In this document: positions 40,306 through 49,317 of the stretch, piece after piece
Numbering within the stretch: the stretch's first letter is position 1
How the letters are laid out: each line of letters begins with the position of its first letter
Assembly: GCA_002414505.1 (NCBI GenBank)
Contig: DHZF01000131.1
Coordinates: 1 to 52,428 of the forward strand
Origin: Hyphomonas sp. UBA5111
GTDB lineage: Bacteria; Pseudomonadota; Alphaproteobacteria; Caulobacterales; Hyphomonadaceae
Length of the DNA: 52,428 nt
Direction: 5' to 3'
Made by a program: the position numbers and the translations under genes
The notes under the pieces: model-generated
What the model was told of the DNA's origin: nothing
The model's database searches: none
The model's input: only the letters and a program-made list of their open reading frames with translations

Positions 40306-40802
40306 TGGTCGACAGTTCAGCGCGCCTGCAGAAATACTATGCCTCAGCACCAGCGGGCGAGATCGCGCGGGAGGGTCTGAGCCTCTTCCACTCGGCGTTC
40401 TCGCAGACCTGGCACTTCACCAACTTCCCGGAGGCGTTCAGCGCGAATGTGCGGGGCGGGAGCGTCGACTTCCTGATCCATCCATTCACATTCCGCGAAC
40501 CTGACGCTTCCACCACGGGCAAGCTGGAAGTGCTGGTCGATATCTACAATTCCGGCCGGGACTTCATTGCTGAGCTTCAGGCCGCGGCTGCGGATGCGTC
40601 AAGCCGGATCGAGTTGGAGTACAATGTCTACCTGGATCCGAACACGGATGCGGAGAAGACAATCCTTTTGGATGTTCAGGCGGTTTCGCCGTCGCAGGAT
40701 ACGAGCAGCGCAACGCTTCGTGCGGTCGGCGCCAATGTCCTGAACAGCCCGTATCCGCGCACCTATTACCGCACCTCCAAGTTTCCGGGGCTGAGGCGAT
40801 GA
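40305..40802 (+). CDS. Distal tail protein (DUF1833-like, gpM/L-type)
   Basis: A 165-residue protein. The pattern WHFTNFPEAFSANVRGG, then GKLEVLVDIYNSGRDFIAELQ and a C-terminal AVGANVLNSPYPRTYYRTSKFPGL, is typical of small tail-tip proteins located after the tape measure. It begins one base before the tape-measure stop ends. Confidence 0.78.
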   Translation: MVDSSARLQKYYASAPAGEIAREGLSLFHSAFSQTWHFTNFPEAFSANVRGGSVDFLIHPFTFREPDASTTGKLEVLVDIYNSGRDFIAELQAAAADASSRIELEYNVYLDPNTDAEKTILLDVQAVSPSQDTSSATLRAVGANVLNSPYPRTYYRTSKFPGLRR

Positions 40803-41185
40803 CTTCCGATGACGTGATCAACGCCATGCTGGCGACTGAGTACGAGCGGGGTGCGCGCGGACCTGATGCCTGGGATTGCTGGGGACTTGTCTGCGAGGTC
40901 TGCCGACTTATGAACTGGCCTGCCCCGTACGACCCGCTGGCGCATTCAGACGATCCACGCGGCTTGCTGACCATCTTCCGTCAGCATGTCCTGGCTGAGG
41001 ACTGGAAGCTGACTGACTGTCAGGATGGAGCTGTCGCTTTCTTCGGCAAGTTCGCTGCTGCCCGCCATGCTGGCATCGTCATCAATGGCGGCGTTCTCCA
41101 CACGCGGGAGGATACTGGCCCGCAATGGCTGGCGCCAGAGGATCTGGACGAACACAAGATCGAGTACGCACTATGGGCACGGTAA
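40799..41185 (+). CDS. NlpC/P60-like tail peptidase
   Basis: A 128-residue protein with catalytic Cys in the AWDCWGLVCEVCR helix and His in AARHAGIVI, the Cys-His pair of NlpC/P60 cysteine peptidases. In tails such as lambda gpK this domain cuts peptidoglycan for DNA entry. ATGA overlap with the preceding gene. Confidence 0.82.
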   Translation: MTSDDVINAMLATEYERGARGPDAWDCWGLVCEVCRLMNWPAPYDPLAHSDDPRGLLTIFRQHVLAEDWKLTDCQDGAVAFFGKFAAARHAGIVINGGVLHTREDTGPQWLAPEDLDEHKIEYALWAR

Positions 41186-43548
41186 CGATCCTGCACAGCC
41201 TGACCGACCCGGATGCGCGTGAAGTCATCGAATGGGATGGCCCCTATATCGACTTTCTTGAGCGCCGCTTTCCGGAAGGGTTCAACCAGCCGCACCGCAC
41301 GGTCGACATGACCAATGGTGGCGAGGTCTGGGGCGAGGCCGCGCTTGAGCCAGTGGGAGAGCGCAACCTGACGCTGGCCTTCGCACCCGGCGGTATTGAT
41401 CCTATCACGGCTGCAATCATTGTTGTCGCGTCGGTTGCTATCTCTCTCGCGGTCACGTTCCTGCTGACACCGAAAGCGCCGGCAACGGTGGACGGAAACA
41501 GCGCAGGCAGCGCTTACAGCGTAAGTGCGCAGGCCAACCAGGCGCGGCTGGGGGCACCGGTTCCGGAGCAGTTTGGTCAATGGGAGCGCACGCCCGAATA
41601 TGCTTCCCAGAGCTACCGCGTTTATGCGGGCAACGAGGAAATCCGATATTTTCTGCTGTGCCTCGGCGCGGGTAAGCATCAGGTCGATTCTGTTAAAATC
41701 GGCGAGACCCCAATAACGGACTTGCCGAGCGGGATTGTTTCTTACTCTGTCTACAATCCGGAGGATCACGACTCCGAGCTTGGAAACATAAATAGTGACT
41801 TTGGCATTCACGAAAACGTGGAAACCAGTGGCGAAGTCGACCAGCAAGAACTGGAGCCGGGTGGATCCTCAGTCTACTCCGATACGGTTGACGGCTCTAC
41901 CACGTCAGGCACGAAAACCATCGTGTTCAACTCGCCCATTGCTGACTCCGCCATCAGGGCGGGAGATGTCCTGACAATCTCTGCGCCACCAGCACTTGCC
42001 GGAACGAAAACGGTTTCATCTGCGACAGAGTACAGTATCACCGTGACCACCAACTTCGGCGCGAGCGTCACTGATGAGGCAATATCATTCAGTGTCAAGC
42101 GCAGCACGATTACCAGCACGGGGCCGTTCGTGACGAACAAGGCCGGGTCACAAACGACCCGCATTGAGCTGGATGTTGAGTTTCCGGGTGGACTGTATAA
42201 GCAAAAGGATGATGGCTCGTTCCAGAACCTCACAGTTGCCGTAACCGCGACCGTTCAGGAAATTGATGACAGCGGCAATGATGTAGGCTCTCCGACTGGC
42301 CACACGTTCAATGTGACAGAGGCCACAAACGAACCGCAGCGGCGCACATTTTCCATCACCAAGCCTGCGGGAAGGTACAGCGTATCTCTTGCCAGGACCG
42401 ACTCTCAGGATTTGAAGGCGAGAGATTCACACCGGACAATATGGACGGGTTTGAAGGCGTTCCTTCAGTACGACAACAGTTCGCCCCGATATGGCGATGT
42501 CACGCTCATGGCGATGAAAATCACTGGGGCGCAGGGGATATCCAGCTCGTCACAGAGCCGTATCTTCGTGAAGAGTACCCGCATCATCAACCAGCTGGGC
42601 ACCAGCACGCCAGTGGCCGGCGGGAACCTCGCTGATGTAATGAGCCACATCTATGTGAACCAGGTTGGCCGGCCCGCGAGCGAGCTGGACAATACGGCAT
42701 TCTCGGCGTTCAGGTCCGCGCAGGCATCTCGATCCGGGTTCAATGGCGTCTTCGATAGCGTCGGGACCGTATGGAGCGCATTGGAGACCGTTGCCGCCCT
42801 CGGCCGGGCACGGCCATACCCGAAGGCAATGACACTCTCTCTGGTTACTGATGGTGTGAAAACCCGCAGTTCTGTCGTGGCGCCGCATAACACCCTCAGT
42901 GGTGGAGTGAAGGCGCAATATAACTGGATTGATCCGGGCGGCTTCGATGGTGTGGTCATCGAATACTTCGACCCGGCCACGTTCGAGAGAAAGACCGCGA
43001 GTTGGCCGCTGGATGAGGATGACCTCATCAACCCGAAACAGCAGAAGGCGCTCGGTCTCGCACATGACAATGAGGCCTTGTCGATGGCCAAGTACATCTG
43101 GCGCCAGATCACACAGCGGAATGTCGAGTTCAGTTGGCGGATGGAGCTGGATGGCCGCAACTTCAAGCCATATGACCGGATCGGGCTGGTGGTGCCGGAG
43201 TTCAACTGGGCTGAGGCGGCCTTTGTCACGGGTGCCAGCGGCAATGCGATCACTCTCGATCAGATTGCGCCAGCGGGTGCGCTCTCGGTCATTCTGAGGG
43301 ACGAGGACGGCACAGCAAGCGATGTGCTTCCCGCTACGGGCAATGGGACCAATACAATCACCCTGGATGATCCGCCGCCGTTTACGCTCAGTCATGACGG
43401 AACACAGGTCTCTACAATCTGCGCCTTTGCGCTGACAGCGGACTTCACGGTTCAGGATGTCACGGTCATGAAGGTCAGTCCGGCGAAAACATCCACCGCG
43501 ATCGATGCGGTGAACTATGATGCAACCCTGTTCGATGGACTAGTCTGA
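41173..43548 (+). CDS. Tail tip host-specificity protein (gpJ-like)
   Basis: A 791-residue protein. The N-terminus carries a hydrophobic helix (DPITAAIIVVASVAISLAVTF), as in tail assembly gpI-like domains, fused to a long J-type body with fibronectin-like repeats. The C-terminal third contains the J segments (GRPASELDNTAF and the RSGFNGVFDSVGTVWSAL run). It overlaps the NlpC gene by 13 bp. It probably forms the tip that recognises the cell surface. Confidence 0.84.
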   Translation: MGTVTILHSLTDPDAREVIEWDGPYIDFLERRFPEGFNQPHRTVDMTNGGEVWGEAALEPVGERNLTLAFAPGGIDPITAAIIVVASVAISLAVTFLLTPKAPATVDGNSAGSAYSVSAQANQARLGAPVPEQFGQWERTPEYASQSYRVYAGNEEIRYFLLCLGAGKHQVDSVKIGETPITDLPSGIVSYSVYNPEDHDSELGNINSDFGIHENVETSGEVDQQELEPGGSSVYSDTVDGSTTSGTKTIVFNSPIADSAIRAGDVLTISAPPALAGTKTVSSATEYSITVTTNFGASVTDEAISFSVKRSTITSTGPFVTNKAGSQTTRIELDVEFPGGLYKQKDDGSFQNLTVAVTATVQEIDDSGNDVGSPTGHTFNVTEATNEPQRRTFSITKPAGRYSVSLARTDSQDLKARDSHRTIWTGLKAFLQYDNSSPRYGDVTLMAMKITGAQGISSSSQSRIFVKSTRIINQLGTSTPVAGGNLADVMSHIYVNQVGRPASELDNTAFSAFRSAQASRSGFNGVFDSVGTVWSALETVAALGRARPYPKAMTLSLVTDGVKTRSSVVAPHNTLSGGVKAQYNWIDPGGFDGVVIEYFDPATFERKTASWPLDEDDLINPKQQKALGLAHDNEALSMAKYIWRQITQRNVEFSWRMELDGRNFKPYDRIGLVVPEFNWAEAAFVTGASGNAITLDQIAPAGALSVILRDEDGTASDVLPATGNGTNTITLDDPPPFTLSHDGTQVSTICAFALTADFTVQDVTVMKVSPAKTSTAIDAVNYDATLFDGLV

Positions 43549-44021
43549 TGGCGAATGCATTCACATGGCCGGTTGCGCTTCCGGTGCCGACGCTTGCCTC
43601 AGCGGGCGGCGACATTGATTTCGGCTATCAGAATAGCGCCATGCAGAACGGCGTCCTGAGACAGCGCCAGACGTATGCGAACCTGCCCTATAGCCGGAGT
43701 GTTGAATTGCCGCTGACCACGCTGGAGGCATCGCGGCTGATCGCGTTCCTGAGATCCCTTCAGGGCGCCAGCTTCGACATGCCGCTGAGTGTGCCGGGCG
43801 ACCCGGAGAATGCAAGGCCGACGGTCTCGGCGCGGTTCATGGGGAATCTGCAGCCGAAGGCGACTGACGGCCGCACGGGGCTCTACAGCTTCGATGTGTA
43901 CGTCGAGGCGCTTCCTGACAGCCCGCCCGATGAGTATTTCGACTATTTCGACGCCCTCGGCGATGACCTGAATCCATACTGGCAGGCGCTTGAGAACTTC
44001 GTGAACAACTGGGGCGCATAG
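43548..44021 (+). CDS. Tail tip-associated protein
   Basis: A 157-residue protein between the tip and the tailspike, starting by one-base overlap. Composition (FTWPVALPVPTLASAGGDIDFGYQ and SGLQGASF-like beta turns) fits a tail attachment/baseplate protein. No family name assigned with certainty. Confidence 0.68.
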   Translation: MANAFTWPVALPVPTLASAGGDIDFGYQNSAMQNGVLRQRQTYANLPYSRSVELPLTTLEASRLIAFLRSLQGASFDMPLSVPGDPENARPTVSARFMGNLQPKATDGRTGLYSFDVYVEALPDSPPDEYFDYFDALGDDLNPYWQALENFVNNWGA

Positions 44022-44057
44022 CCCGAACCATCCCCCAATCAGAATTAGGAGAAGCCG

Positions 44058-46106
44058 ATGGCTGACCTGAGTGGATTCACTCCGGCGCAGAAAGTTGCGC
44101 GCGGTGAACTGAACGAGCAAGCTCGCGAAGACTGGGTAAACAATCCCTCCGGCACGGTGACGACGCCGGGTGGAACAGTGCTGAAAACCGTTGGCCAGGT
44201 TGTTACCGATGCAGAGGCTGTTATCGCTGCTGGAGTATCCGATCTGCGGGTGGTTGTTGCGCCCAGCTATGCTGTTGCTCAAGCACTCACAAGCCTTGAA
44301 GATGGCCGTGTCGTGCACATTAGCGGCGGGACTTCTGTCGGTGATGGTAGGGAAGGCAAGTTCATCTATCACGCCGGGGACTTTACGGCCAAGGTCACAT
44401 CGGACCCGCTCGGCGGCATTTACCTCCCGTTGAGTGAAGACAGTGACGGCTCTGAGGGGTGCCTGGTCCGTCAAGGTGGTTGGAAGGTTTCGGGCGCAGA
44501 TGCGCGCTGGTGGGGCGTGCTGGCTGATTTCGTTTACAATCCCGCCACGTTCACCGGAGACGGCACCGACAACCAGCCCATGATTGCGGCGGCGCTGGCG
44601 ACGACGGGAGTCACGAAAGTGATTCTTCCGGCGGGTCATGTGATGGTCGACGACAAGACGAGCGTTGCGCAATTCAAGGTGCTCGAAGGGCAGACGGAAG
44701 CCTCGACCGTCATATGGGTGAAAGATACGTTCAACCTGTCCGCCACGGCCATCTTTGACACTGGCTCTGGCCTTGCGGCGGGCGGGCAGATCCGGAACCT
44801 GGAAATCAACCATTGCCAGCCGGACAGCGCCACACGCGGCGACCTGGTTGCCTATCCTCCGGCGATAGACGTCACGGCGGCGTTCTCTGTGATCGAGGAC
44901 GTGACGATCAAGCGCGCGATCAAGGGCGTGGTGTCTTCGACCAATGCCGGCGGCACGCAAATCCGGTGCTTGAAAGGGTCGGCATTCAACGGGCTGCTGG
45001 ACATTGACGGCTGGGAGCATTCCGGGTTCTTCGAGGATATCGACTCCGGCGTGTATGACATGACGGCAAACATGATCGCGCATCGAAATGACGGCACCTA
45101 TTACGATGTCACGCTCGGGCGTATCGATGATATGAAATGGAAGGGCGGCATCGTGTTCCGCCATCCGAAGGCGCTTCGGCTGAAATCCAACGCAACGTTT
45201 GGCGAAATCAACGCCCTGAACCTCGATGATTATGGCGGGCTGTATGTCGAGGGCGGCCGGTTCAAGATCAATGGCAGCATGACCCTCGGCCAGACCGACG
45301 GCATCTGGGGCTCAATCTCCGGCGGCTCGATCGATCTGGCAATGAAGATGTCGCAATCCGTCCTGAATACGGACAGCCTGCTACAAATCAGCGGCTCGGC
45401 CGAAGTGGATCTCTCTGGGACCGAGTTGAATGCGGAGACGGCGGCGGATGTCCACCTGGTCGAAGTCACGAGCGGCGCGCCGGTCATCAATGATGCGGGC
45501 CTCAGAATCAAGCGCAGCCCGACAACGGCCTACACCAAAGAGTTCCTGAAACTGGCAGGCGCCACGGGTTCCCTGACCGGAATTCACATGATGTCGCGGA
45601 AGACGAGCGGGTCAGGTACGGTCCTGACATCGACGGCTGATGCGCGGCATATCCACTTGGCCGGCAACTATGCGAACGGCTGGACAGAAGGGCAGTTGAA
45701 CGGGTGGCGGTCATGGACGCCGACAATCTCGGCAACATCAGGCACGCTCAACTCGACCTCGCTCAACACGGCGCAGTATCGCGTGATCGACGGCATGGCT
45801 GAAGGCAAGCTGAACTTTCGTATGGACGACAAGGGGACTGCTGCGGCAGACGCGCAGCTGCTGGCGACTCTCCCGCTCGCGGCGGCGAGCGGCACCGGCA
45901 ACGAGTCTCACATTTCCGGCCGGGAAATGGCCAGCCCAGGCGCAAACCTCAGTGGCCGCATCGAGGCCGGCGGCTCGAACCTGTCGATCGCATGGGCCGA
46001 CGGCACGGCGCAGATCATCACGACGGTTTCCGACCCATCGGCCCTGAATGTGATCACAGATGCCTATCGCTATGATGTGTCGTTCCGTTACCGCGTGGCT
46101 GCCTAG
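44058..46106 (+). CDS. Tailspike / receptor-binding protein with beta-helix
   Basis: A 682-residue protein. Residues 1-60 make an attachment module (FTPAQKVARGELNEQAREDW). From about 170 a parallel beta-helix begins (FTGDGTDNQPMIAAALAT), typical of tailspikes and pectate-lyase-like folds that bind or cut surface glycans. The C-terminus is a beta-rich knob. AGGAGAAG SD. It should set host range. The stop is 41 bp from a convergent methyltransferase gene. Confidence 0.83.
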   Translation: MADLSGFTPAQKVARGELNEQAREDWVNNPSGTVTTPGGTVLKTVGQVVTDAEAVIAAGVSDLRVVVAPSYAVAQALTSLEDGRVVHISGGTSVGDGREGKFIYHAGDFTAKVTSDPLGGIYLPLSEDSDGSEGCLVRQGGWKVSGADARWWGVLADFVYNPATFTGDGTDNQPMIAAALATTGVTKVILPAGHVMVDDKTSVAQFKVLEGQTEASTVIWVKDTFNLSATAIFDTGSGLAAGGQIRNLEINHCQPDSATRGDLVAYPPAIDVTAAFSVIEDVTIKRAIKGVVSSTNAGGTQIRCLKGSAFNGLLDIDGWEHSGFFEDIDSGVYDMTANMIAHRNDGTYYDVTLGRIDDMKWKGGIVFRHPKALRLKSNATFGEINALNLDDYGGLYVEGGRFKINGSMTLGQTDGIWGSISGGSIDLAMKMSQSVLNTDSLLQISGSAEVDLSGTELNAETAADVHLVEVTSGAPVINDAGLRIKRSPTTAYTKEFLKLAGATGSLTGIHMMSRKTSGSGTVLTSTADARHIHLAGNYANGWTEGQLNGWRSWTPTISATSGTLNSTSLNTAQYRVIDGMAEGKLNFRMDDKGTAAADAQLLATLPLAAASGTGNESHISGREMASPGANLSGRIEAGGSNLSIAWADGTAQIITTVSDPSALNVITDAYRYDVSFRYRVAA

Positions 46107-46139
46107 CATCGAGGTGTGATTTCAGGCTGCGGGTCGTAT

Positions 46140-46160
46140 CTGGCGGCCTAGACCCGCCAG
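46140..46160. terminator. Hairpin at the convergent ends of tailspike and methyltransferase genes
   Basis: CTGGCGG (46140-46146) pairs with CCGCCAG (46154-46160) around a 7-nt loop; it spans the stop of the leftward gene. No T-tract is present on either side. Confidence 0.4.
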
Positions 46161-46810
46161 CAGTGAATGATGTGGCGTGACACTTCTGCATGCTCTGGGT
46201 GAAATGGCGTTTTTTCACTCTCGAACCGTGTGAAGCCGAACTCGCGCATCATGTCCTCGACGCAGCGCACGGTCGGCGTCCAGAAATTCGAGCCGTCGCC
46301 GTTGAGCGTGTCCAGCGTCCAGTAGCGGGCAATGGGATCGTCGCCGGGAATGGTCTGGGTTTCGATGATGACGCAATCGCGGGCGAGGGCCTGGGCCTTC
46401 TCCAGGATCGAGAGCATGTCGCGGACATGGTAGATCACGCCGGCCAGCAGAACGATGTCGTAAGTGCCGTGCTTTGCCGGGTCGAGATCCGGGATGTCGC
46501 ATTCGATGGCAGCCACCTTGGAGCCGGTCAGGTCCCGGACATAACGGAAAACCTCATCTGTCCCCCAGCCCGGACCGGACCAGCAAAACCAGTCGCATGC
46601 GGTGGCGGTGGCGCCCCTGCGCTCTGCCTCGAAGGACATCCAGCCATCCCATGCGCCAATGTCGATCAGCGACTTCCCGGAAATGCCGTGCCGAAAGTAC
46701 ACGTCGGCCTCGGCCTTCAGATGCTCAATGGGCTTTGGCCCTGTAACGGGTGGGTGACCGTCGAACTCGAATGAATGGAATGGCCGTAGATCGGGTGAGC
46801 ATAAGGTCAT
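46148..46810 (-). CDS. Class I SAM methyltransferase (DUF1698/CmoB-like cargo)
   Basis: A 220-residue enzyme. SAM-binding motif I is SLIDIGAWDGWMSFEAERRGA, with acidic motif VAAIECDIPDLD and the motif post-IV YDIVLLAGVIYHVRDMLSIL. It resembles the DUF1698/CmoB-like group, whose members modify tRNA wobble uridines or sugars. It is on the opposite strand to all late genes, right behind the tailspike, as a probable lysogenic-conversion gene. Substrate unknown. Confidence 0.72.
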   Translation of the reverse strand: MTLCSPDLRPFHSFEFDGHPPVTGPKPIEHLKAEADVYFRHGISGKSLIDIGAWDGWMSFEAERRGATATACDWFCWSGPGWGTDEVFRYVRDLTGSKVAAIECDIPDLDPAKHGTYDIVLLAGVIYHVRDMLSILEKAQALARDCVIIETQTIPGDDPIARYWTLDTLNGDGSNFWTPTVRCVEDMMREFGFTRFESEKTPFHPEHAEVSRHIIHCWRV

Positions 46811-46902
46811 CAGACGATCCCCGCGAGCAAAGTGGAGGTGGAAATCAAATTAACGCGAAAATTTAACGCCACACAATAGAACAGCACCAAAATTTTCCGC
46901 CC

Positions 46903-46927
46903 GCCACGCTCAATGCGTGGCTTTTTT
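46903..46927 (+). terminator. Intrinsic terminator
   Basis: GCCACGC (46903-46909) pairs with GCGTGGC (46915-46921) with a TCAAT loop and six T (46922-46927). A textbook rightward terminator, 27 bp before the next rightward gene. The space 46811-46954 has no gene. Confidence 0.85.
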
Positions 46928-46954
46928 ATGCCTGACACACAAAGGAGACCCCCA

Positions 46955-47323
46955 ATGTCAGACGACAAGACGAACAAGGATGTGCTGGTGAATTTGGCAC
47001 TCGAAGGCATGATGCCTTTGATGATCCAGAAGCTGCGCAACAGCGACCAGTATGGCGACATCATCAAGGCTATCGGTGAGGCCCGTGTGCTGGCGAAGGA
47101 AACGCGCCAGAAAGCACGTGAGCGCATTCAGGAAATCACCACTGAAACGCTGAACCGCATCGAAGAGGTGGATGGCCTGATCGATGCCAAGCTGGCGGAA
47201 CTTGAGACGCTGGCGGCTGACTTCATGACCGAGCACGGTCTGACCAGCGTACTGGAGGATATCCGGGCCGCTGAGCCTTCGCCAGCGATCGAGGCACCGG
47301 CCCCTACGGACAGCACGGTCTAG
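46955..47323 (+). CDS. Helical phage protein of the lysis region
   Basis: A 122-residue protein, nearly all helical with a coiled-coil-like centre (ARVLAKETRQKARERIQEITT). AAAGGAG SD 6-7 nt upstream of ATG 46955. No family recognised. First gene after the terminator, so the lysis group needs its own promoter or antitermination. Confidence 0.62.
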   Translation: MSDDKTNKDVLVNLALEGMMPLMIQKLRNSDQYGDIIKAIGEARVLAKETRQKARERIQEITTETLNRIEEVDGLIDAKLAELETLAADFMTEHGLTSVLEDIRAAEPSPAIEAPAPTDSTV

Positions 47324-47327
47324 GGCC

Positions 47328-47888
47328 ATGCTGTTCATGCCAACGCAGGTGCGGCCCGTATCTCCCGAGGTGCGGGCCGGGCTTGTGCTTTCCTGGAGCG
47401 ATGTGCGCAAGACCGGCGCGACCCGTCAGGGCAGGCCGGAATACGAAATCAAGCGGAAACTATGGTTCCGGGGTTTCGAGGTGCCGGCGGGGTTCGTCTT
47501 TGACGTTCACTCGCTGCCAAGGTTGCTGCGGGCATGGCAACCAAGGAATCCGGCATGGTGGGGGCCAGCGGCCCTGCATGATTGGGCGCTCGAAAGCGGC
47601 CTGATCTCGATCAAGGAAGCCAACCAGCTCTATCGCTGTGCCATGGAGGATCTGGGTGTTCGGTGGCTTCACCGGACGGTGGCTTTCACTGGCGTGGAAT
47701 TCGCCCGGTACTGCTTCCCGGATCGCATCACTTGCATTGACCCGGACAACGCCCCGCTGGTCGAGGCCGCGTCTGGCCGGGAAATGGTGTTCAAGGAAGA
47801 TATGCCCGGCATCCGCAAGGCGGTGTTCATGGCCGCCAAGGCCGCCGCCCGTGGATACCTCGCTACGAAAGGAGTGCCGTTGCCATGA
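47328..47888 (+). CDS. DUF1353-family protein
   Basis: A 186-residue protein with the DUF1353 pattern: LWFRGFEVPAGFVFDVHSLPR, then ALHDWALESGLI and KEANQLYRCAMEDL. Members occur in phage structural or lysis regions and have no established reaction. It overlaps the endolysin gene by 4 nt. Confidence 0.78.
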   Translation: MLFMPTQVRPVSPEVRAGLVLSWSDVRKTGATRQGRPEYEIKRKLWFRGFEVPAGFVFDVHSLPRLLRAWQPRNPAWWGPAALHDWALESGLISIKEANQLYRCAMEDLGVRWLHRTVAFTGVEFARYCFPDRITCIDPDNAPLVEAASGREMVFKEDMPGIRKAVFMAAKAAARGYLATKGVPLP

Positions 47889-48490
47889 CCATCGCGCTCT
47901 ATTCCGAGAACTTCCTGATGTCTTTCGCAGAGACCTCGACGCATGAGGGCGGCTGGTCAAACCACAAAGACGATCCGGGCGGCATGACCTTCATGGGCAT
48001 GACCCGCAAGGCATACGCTGCATGGAGGGGCGTTCCAGCTTCCTCGATCACTGAACAGGACATGCGGAACATTCCGCTGGCTGAGTGCCAACGGTTCTAT
48101 CACGAAAACTACTGGCTTCCGTGTGGCGGGGATGACCTGCCGGGCGGGCTCGATTTCGTGATCTGGGATATCGGCGTCAACAGCGGGCCTAAGCGCGCGG
48201 TGAAGATGCTGCAAAAGGCCATCAACAAGCTGGGCCGGATCAAGGTTCGGGTGGATGGCGTGATCGGCCCGAAAACCATCAGTGCCGCGGGCTATGCAAA
48301 CGTCTTCGACCTGATCGATGAAGTCGGCAACACGCGGCTCTGGTTCTATCTCAGCCTGTCCACGTTCAAGACCTTTGGCGGGGGCTGGATGAAGCGCCTC
48401 GTGAAAGTAACCAGTTTCGGCACAGCCATGGCGCTGGGCCGAGCACAGGCGGTGATCATGTCCCGCCAGACCTATCGAGGCGGCGTGTAG
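47885..48490 (+). CDS. Endolysin, GH108-type peptidoglycan hydrolase
   Basis: A 201-residue protein. The catalytic Glu lies in STHEGGWSNHKDDPGG, typical of the glycosyl hydrolase 108 (secretion-activator-like) family. The C-terminal segment KVRVDGVIGPKTISAA is a PG-binding module. It cuts the glycan strands at the end of infection. No signal peptide is seen, so export depends on a holin. Confidence 0.87.
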   Translation: MTIALYSENFLMSFAETSTHEGGWSNHKDDPGGMTFMGMTRKAYAAWRGVPASSITEQDMRNIPLAECQRFYHENYWLPCGGDDLPGGLDFVIWDIGVNSGPKRAVKMLQKAINKLGRIKVRVDGVIGPKTISAAGYANVFDLIDEVGNTRLWFYLSLSTFKTFGGGWMKRLVKVTSFGTAMALGRAQAVIMSRQTYRGGV

Positions 48491-48612
48491 TGAAGCCCCT
48501 CTGTAGGGCCGCCATCGCCGTGGCCCTGCTTCTTACCCCCATCCTCATTCTGACGGTGTGGTTCGGCCTTGTAATGGCTGAGCACGCTGTCTGGCGTTAC
48601 GGCGCCGACTGA
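48490..48612 (+). CDS. 40-residue membrane peptide (possible holin/spanin part)
   Basis: GTG 48490 overlaps the endolysin stop by one base. One hydrophobic helix (AVALLLTPILILTVWFGLVM) follows a short basic start. Its place between endolysin and lipoprotein fits a small holin or inner-membrane spanin; the periplasmic part seems too short for a classical i-spanin. Confidence 0.55.
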   Translation: MKPLCRAAIAVALLLTPILILTVWFGLVMAEHAVWRYGAD

Positions 48613-48635
48613 CAGTCAATGAAAGGACTGAACCC

Positions 48636-49232
48636 ATGAAATATGTCAAACCCCTGATGATTGCCATTGCGGCGATCTTCTCATTCTCCGCGCTGGCCGC
48701 CTGTGCCAGCTTCGATGGCCTGACCGCTGTTCAGGAACGCGAGGCCACGCCCCGCGCCACGGCCCTGATGATGCAGGCCGATATCGAGCCTGCTGTGAAA
48801 GGCATGGCCGACGCCTGCGAGGCGGGCCTTCTGGACGAGGACACCACGACTCTGATCGTCAAATATGCCGATCCGATCCGCTCGGCCATTGGCGCCTATG
48901 CGGCCAGTGCGCGCCCGTGCATAGTCGTGGACGGCAAGCTGATCACGGATCCCGGTGCAGATGGCCTCTGCTATCGCGGTTCGGTGCAAAAGGCGTCCTC
49001 CGCGGTTCCGACTGTCCTGAAAGAAGTCGGCCTTGCGGTAGGCGGTGACATCGGCCGGAAGGCATTCCTTGCCGGCGTGCTTGCCACCAGCTTTGTCAGC
49101 CGCGGCGATACCACCTCAGTTGATGGCTTCGATACCGAGACCGTCGACTATTCTCTGAAGGCGTTCGACGATACCTGGGAAGGTGTCCAGAAGGATGCAG
49201 ATCGCCTGCAGGACTGCGCGGCCTCTCAGTAG
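48636..49232 (+). CDS. Phage lipoprotein of the lysis cassette
   Basis: A 198-residue predicted lipoprotein (signal peptide ending LAACAS, lipid on Cys23). The rest is helical, with two further Cys pairs. Being in the lysis group it could act as an outer-membrane spanin or in envelope modification, but it is larger than most o-spanins. AAAGGACTGAAC region supplies the SD. Confidence 0.65.
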   Translation: MKYVKPLMIAIAAIFSFSALAACASFDGLTAVQEREATPRATALMMQADIEPAVKGMADACEAGLLDEDTTTLIVKYADPIRSAIGAYAASARPCIVVDGKLITDPGADGLCYRGSVQKASSAVPTVLKEVGLAVGGDIGRKAFLAGVLATSFVSRGDTTSVDGFDTETVDYSLKAFDDTWEGVQKDADRLQDCAASQ

Positions 49233-49244
49233 GTTCGCAGCGGG

Positions 49245-49288
49245 GTGCGGCCGGGCGAAGGCTTGGGGGCTTGATCGCCTGGCCGCAC
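49245..49288 (+). terminator. Fourteen-base-pair hairpin between lipoprotein and membrane-protein genes
   Basis: GTGCGGCCGGGCGA (49245-49258) pairs with TCGCCTGGCCGCAC (49275-49288), one G-U, loop of 16 nt. A short T-rich stretch follows (TCATTTCT). Probable attenuator or leaky terminator. Confidence 0.6.
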
Positions 49289-49317
49289 TCATTTCTCACA
49301 CTTGCATGGGGTGACAC

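Noticed and set aside
43599..45164. 521-codon minus-strand frame under the tail tip-associated and tailspike genes
   Set aside because: It is a GC-rich shadow of the tailspike gene; the translated sequence is His/Arg-rich and the plus-strand frames have the recognisable domains.
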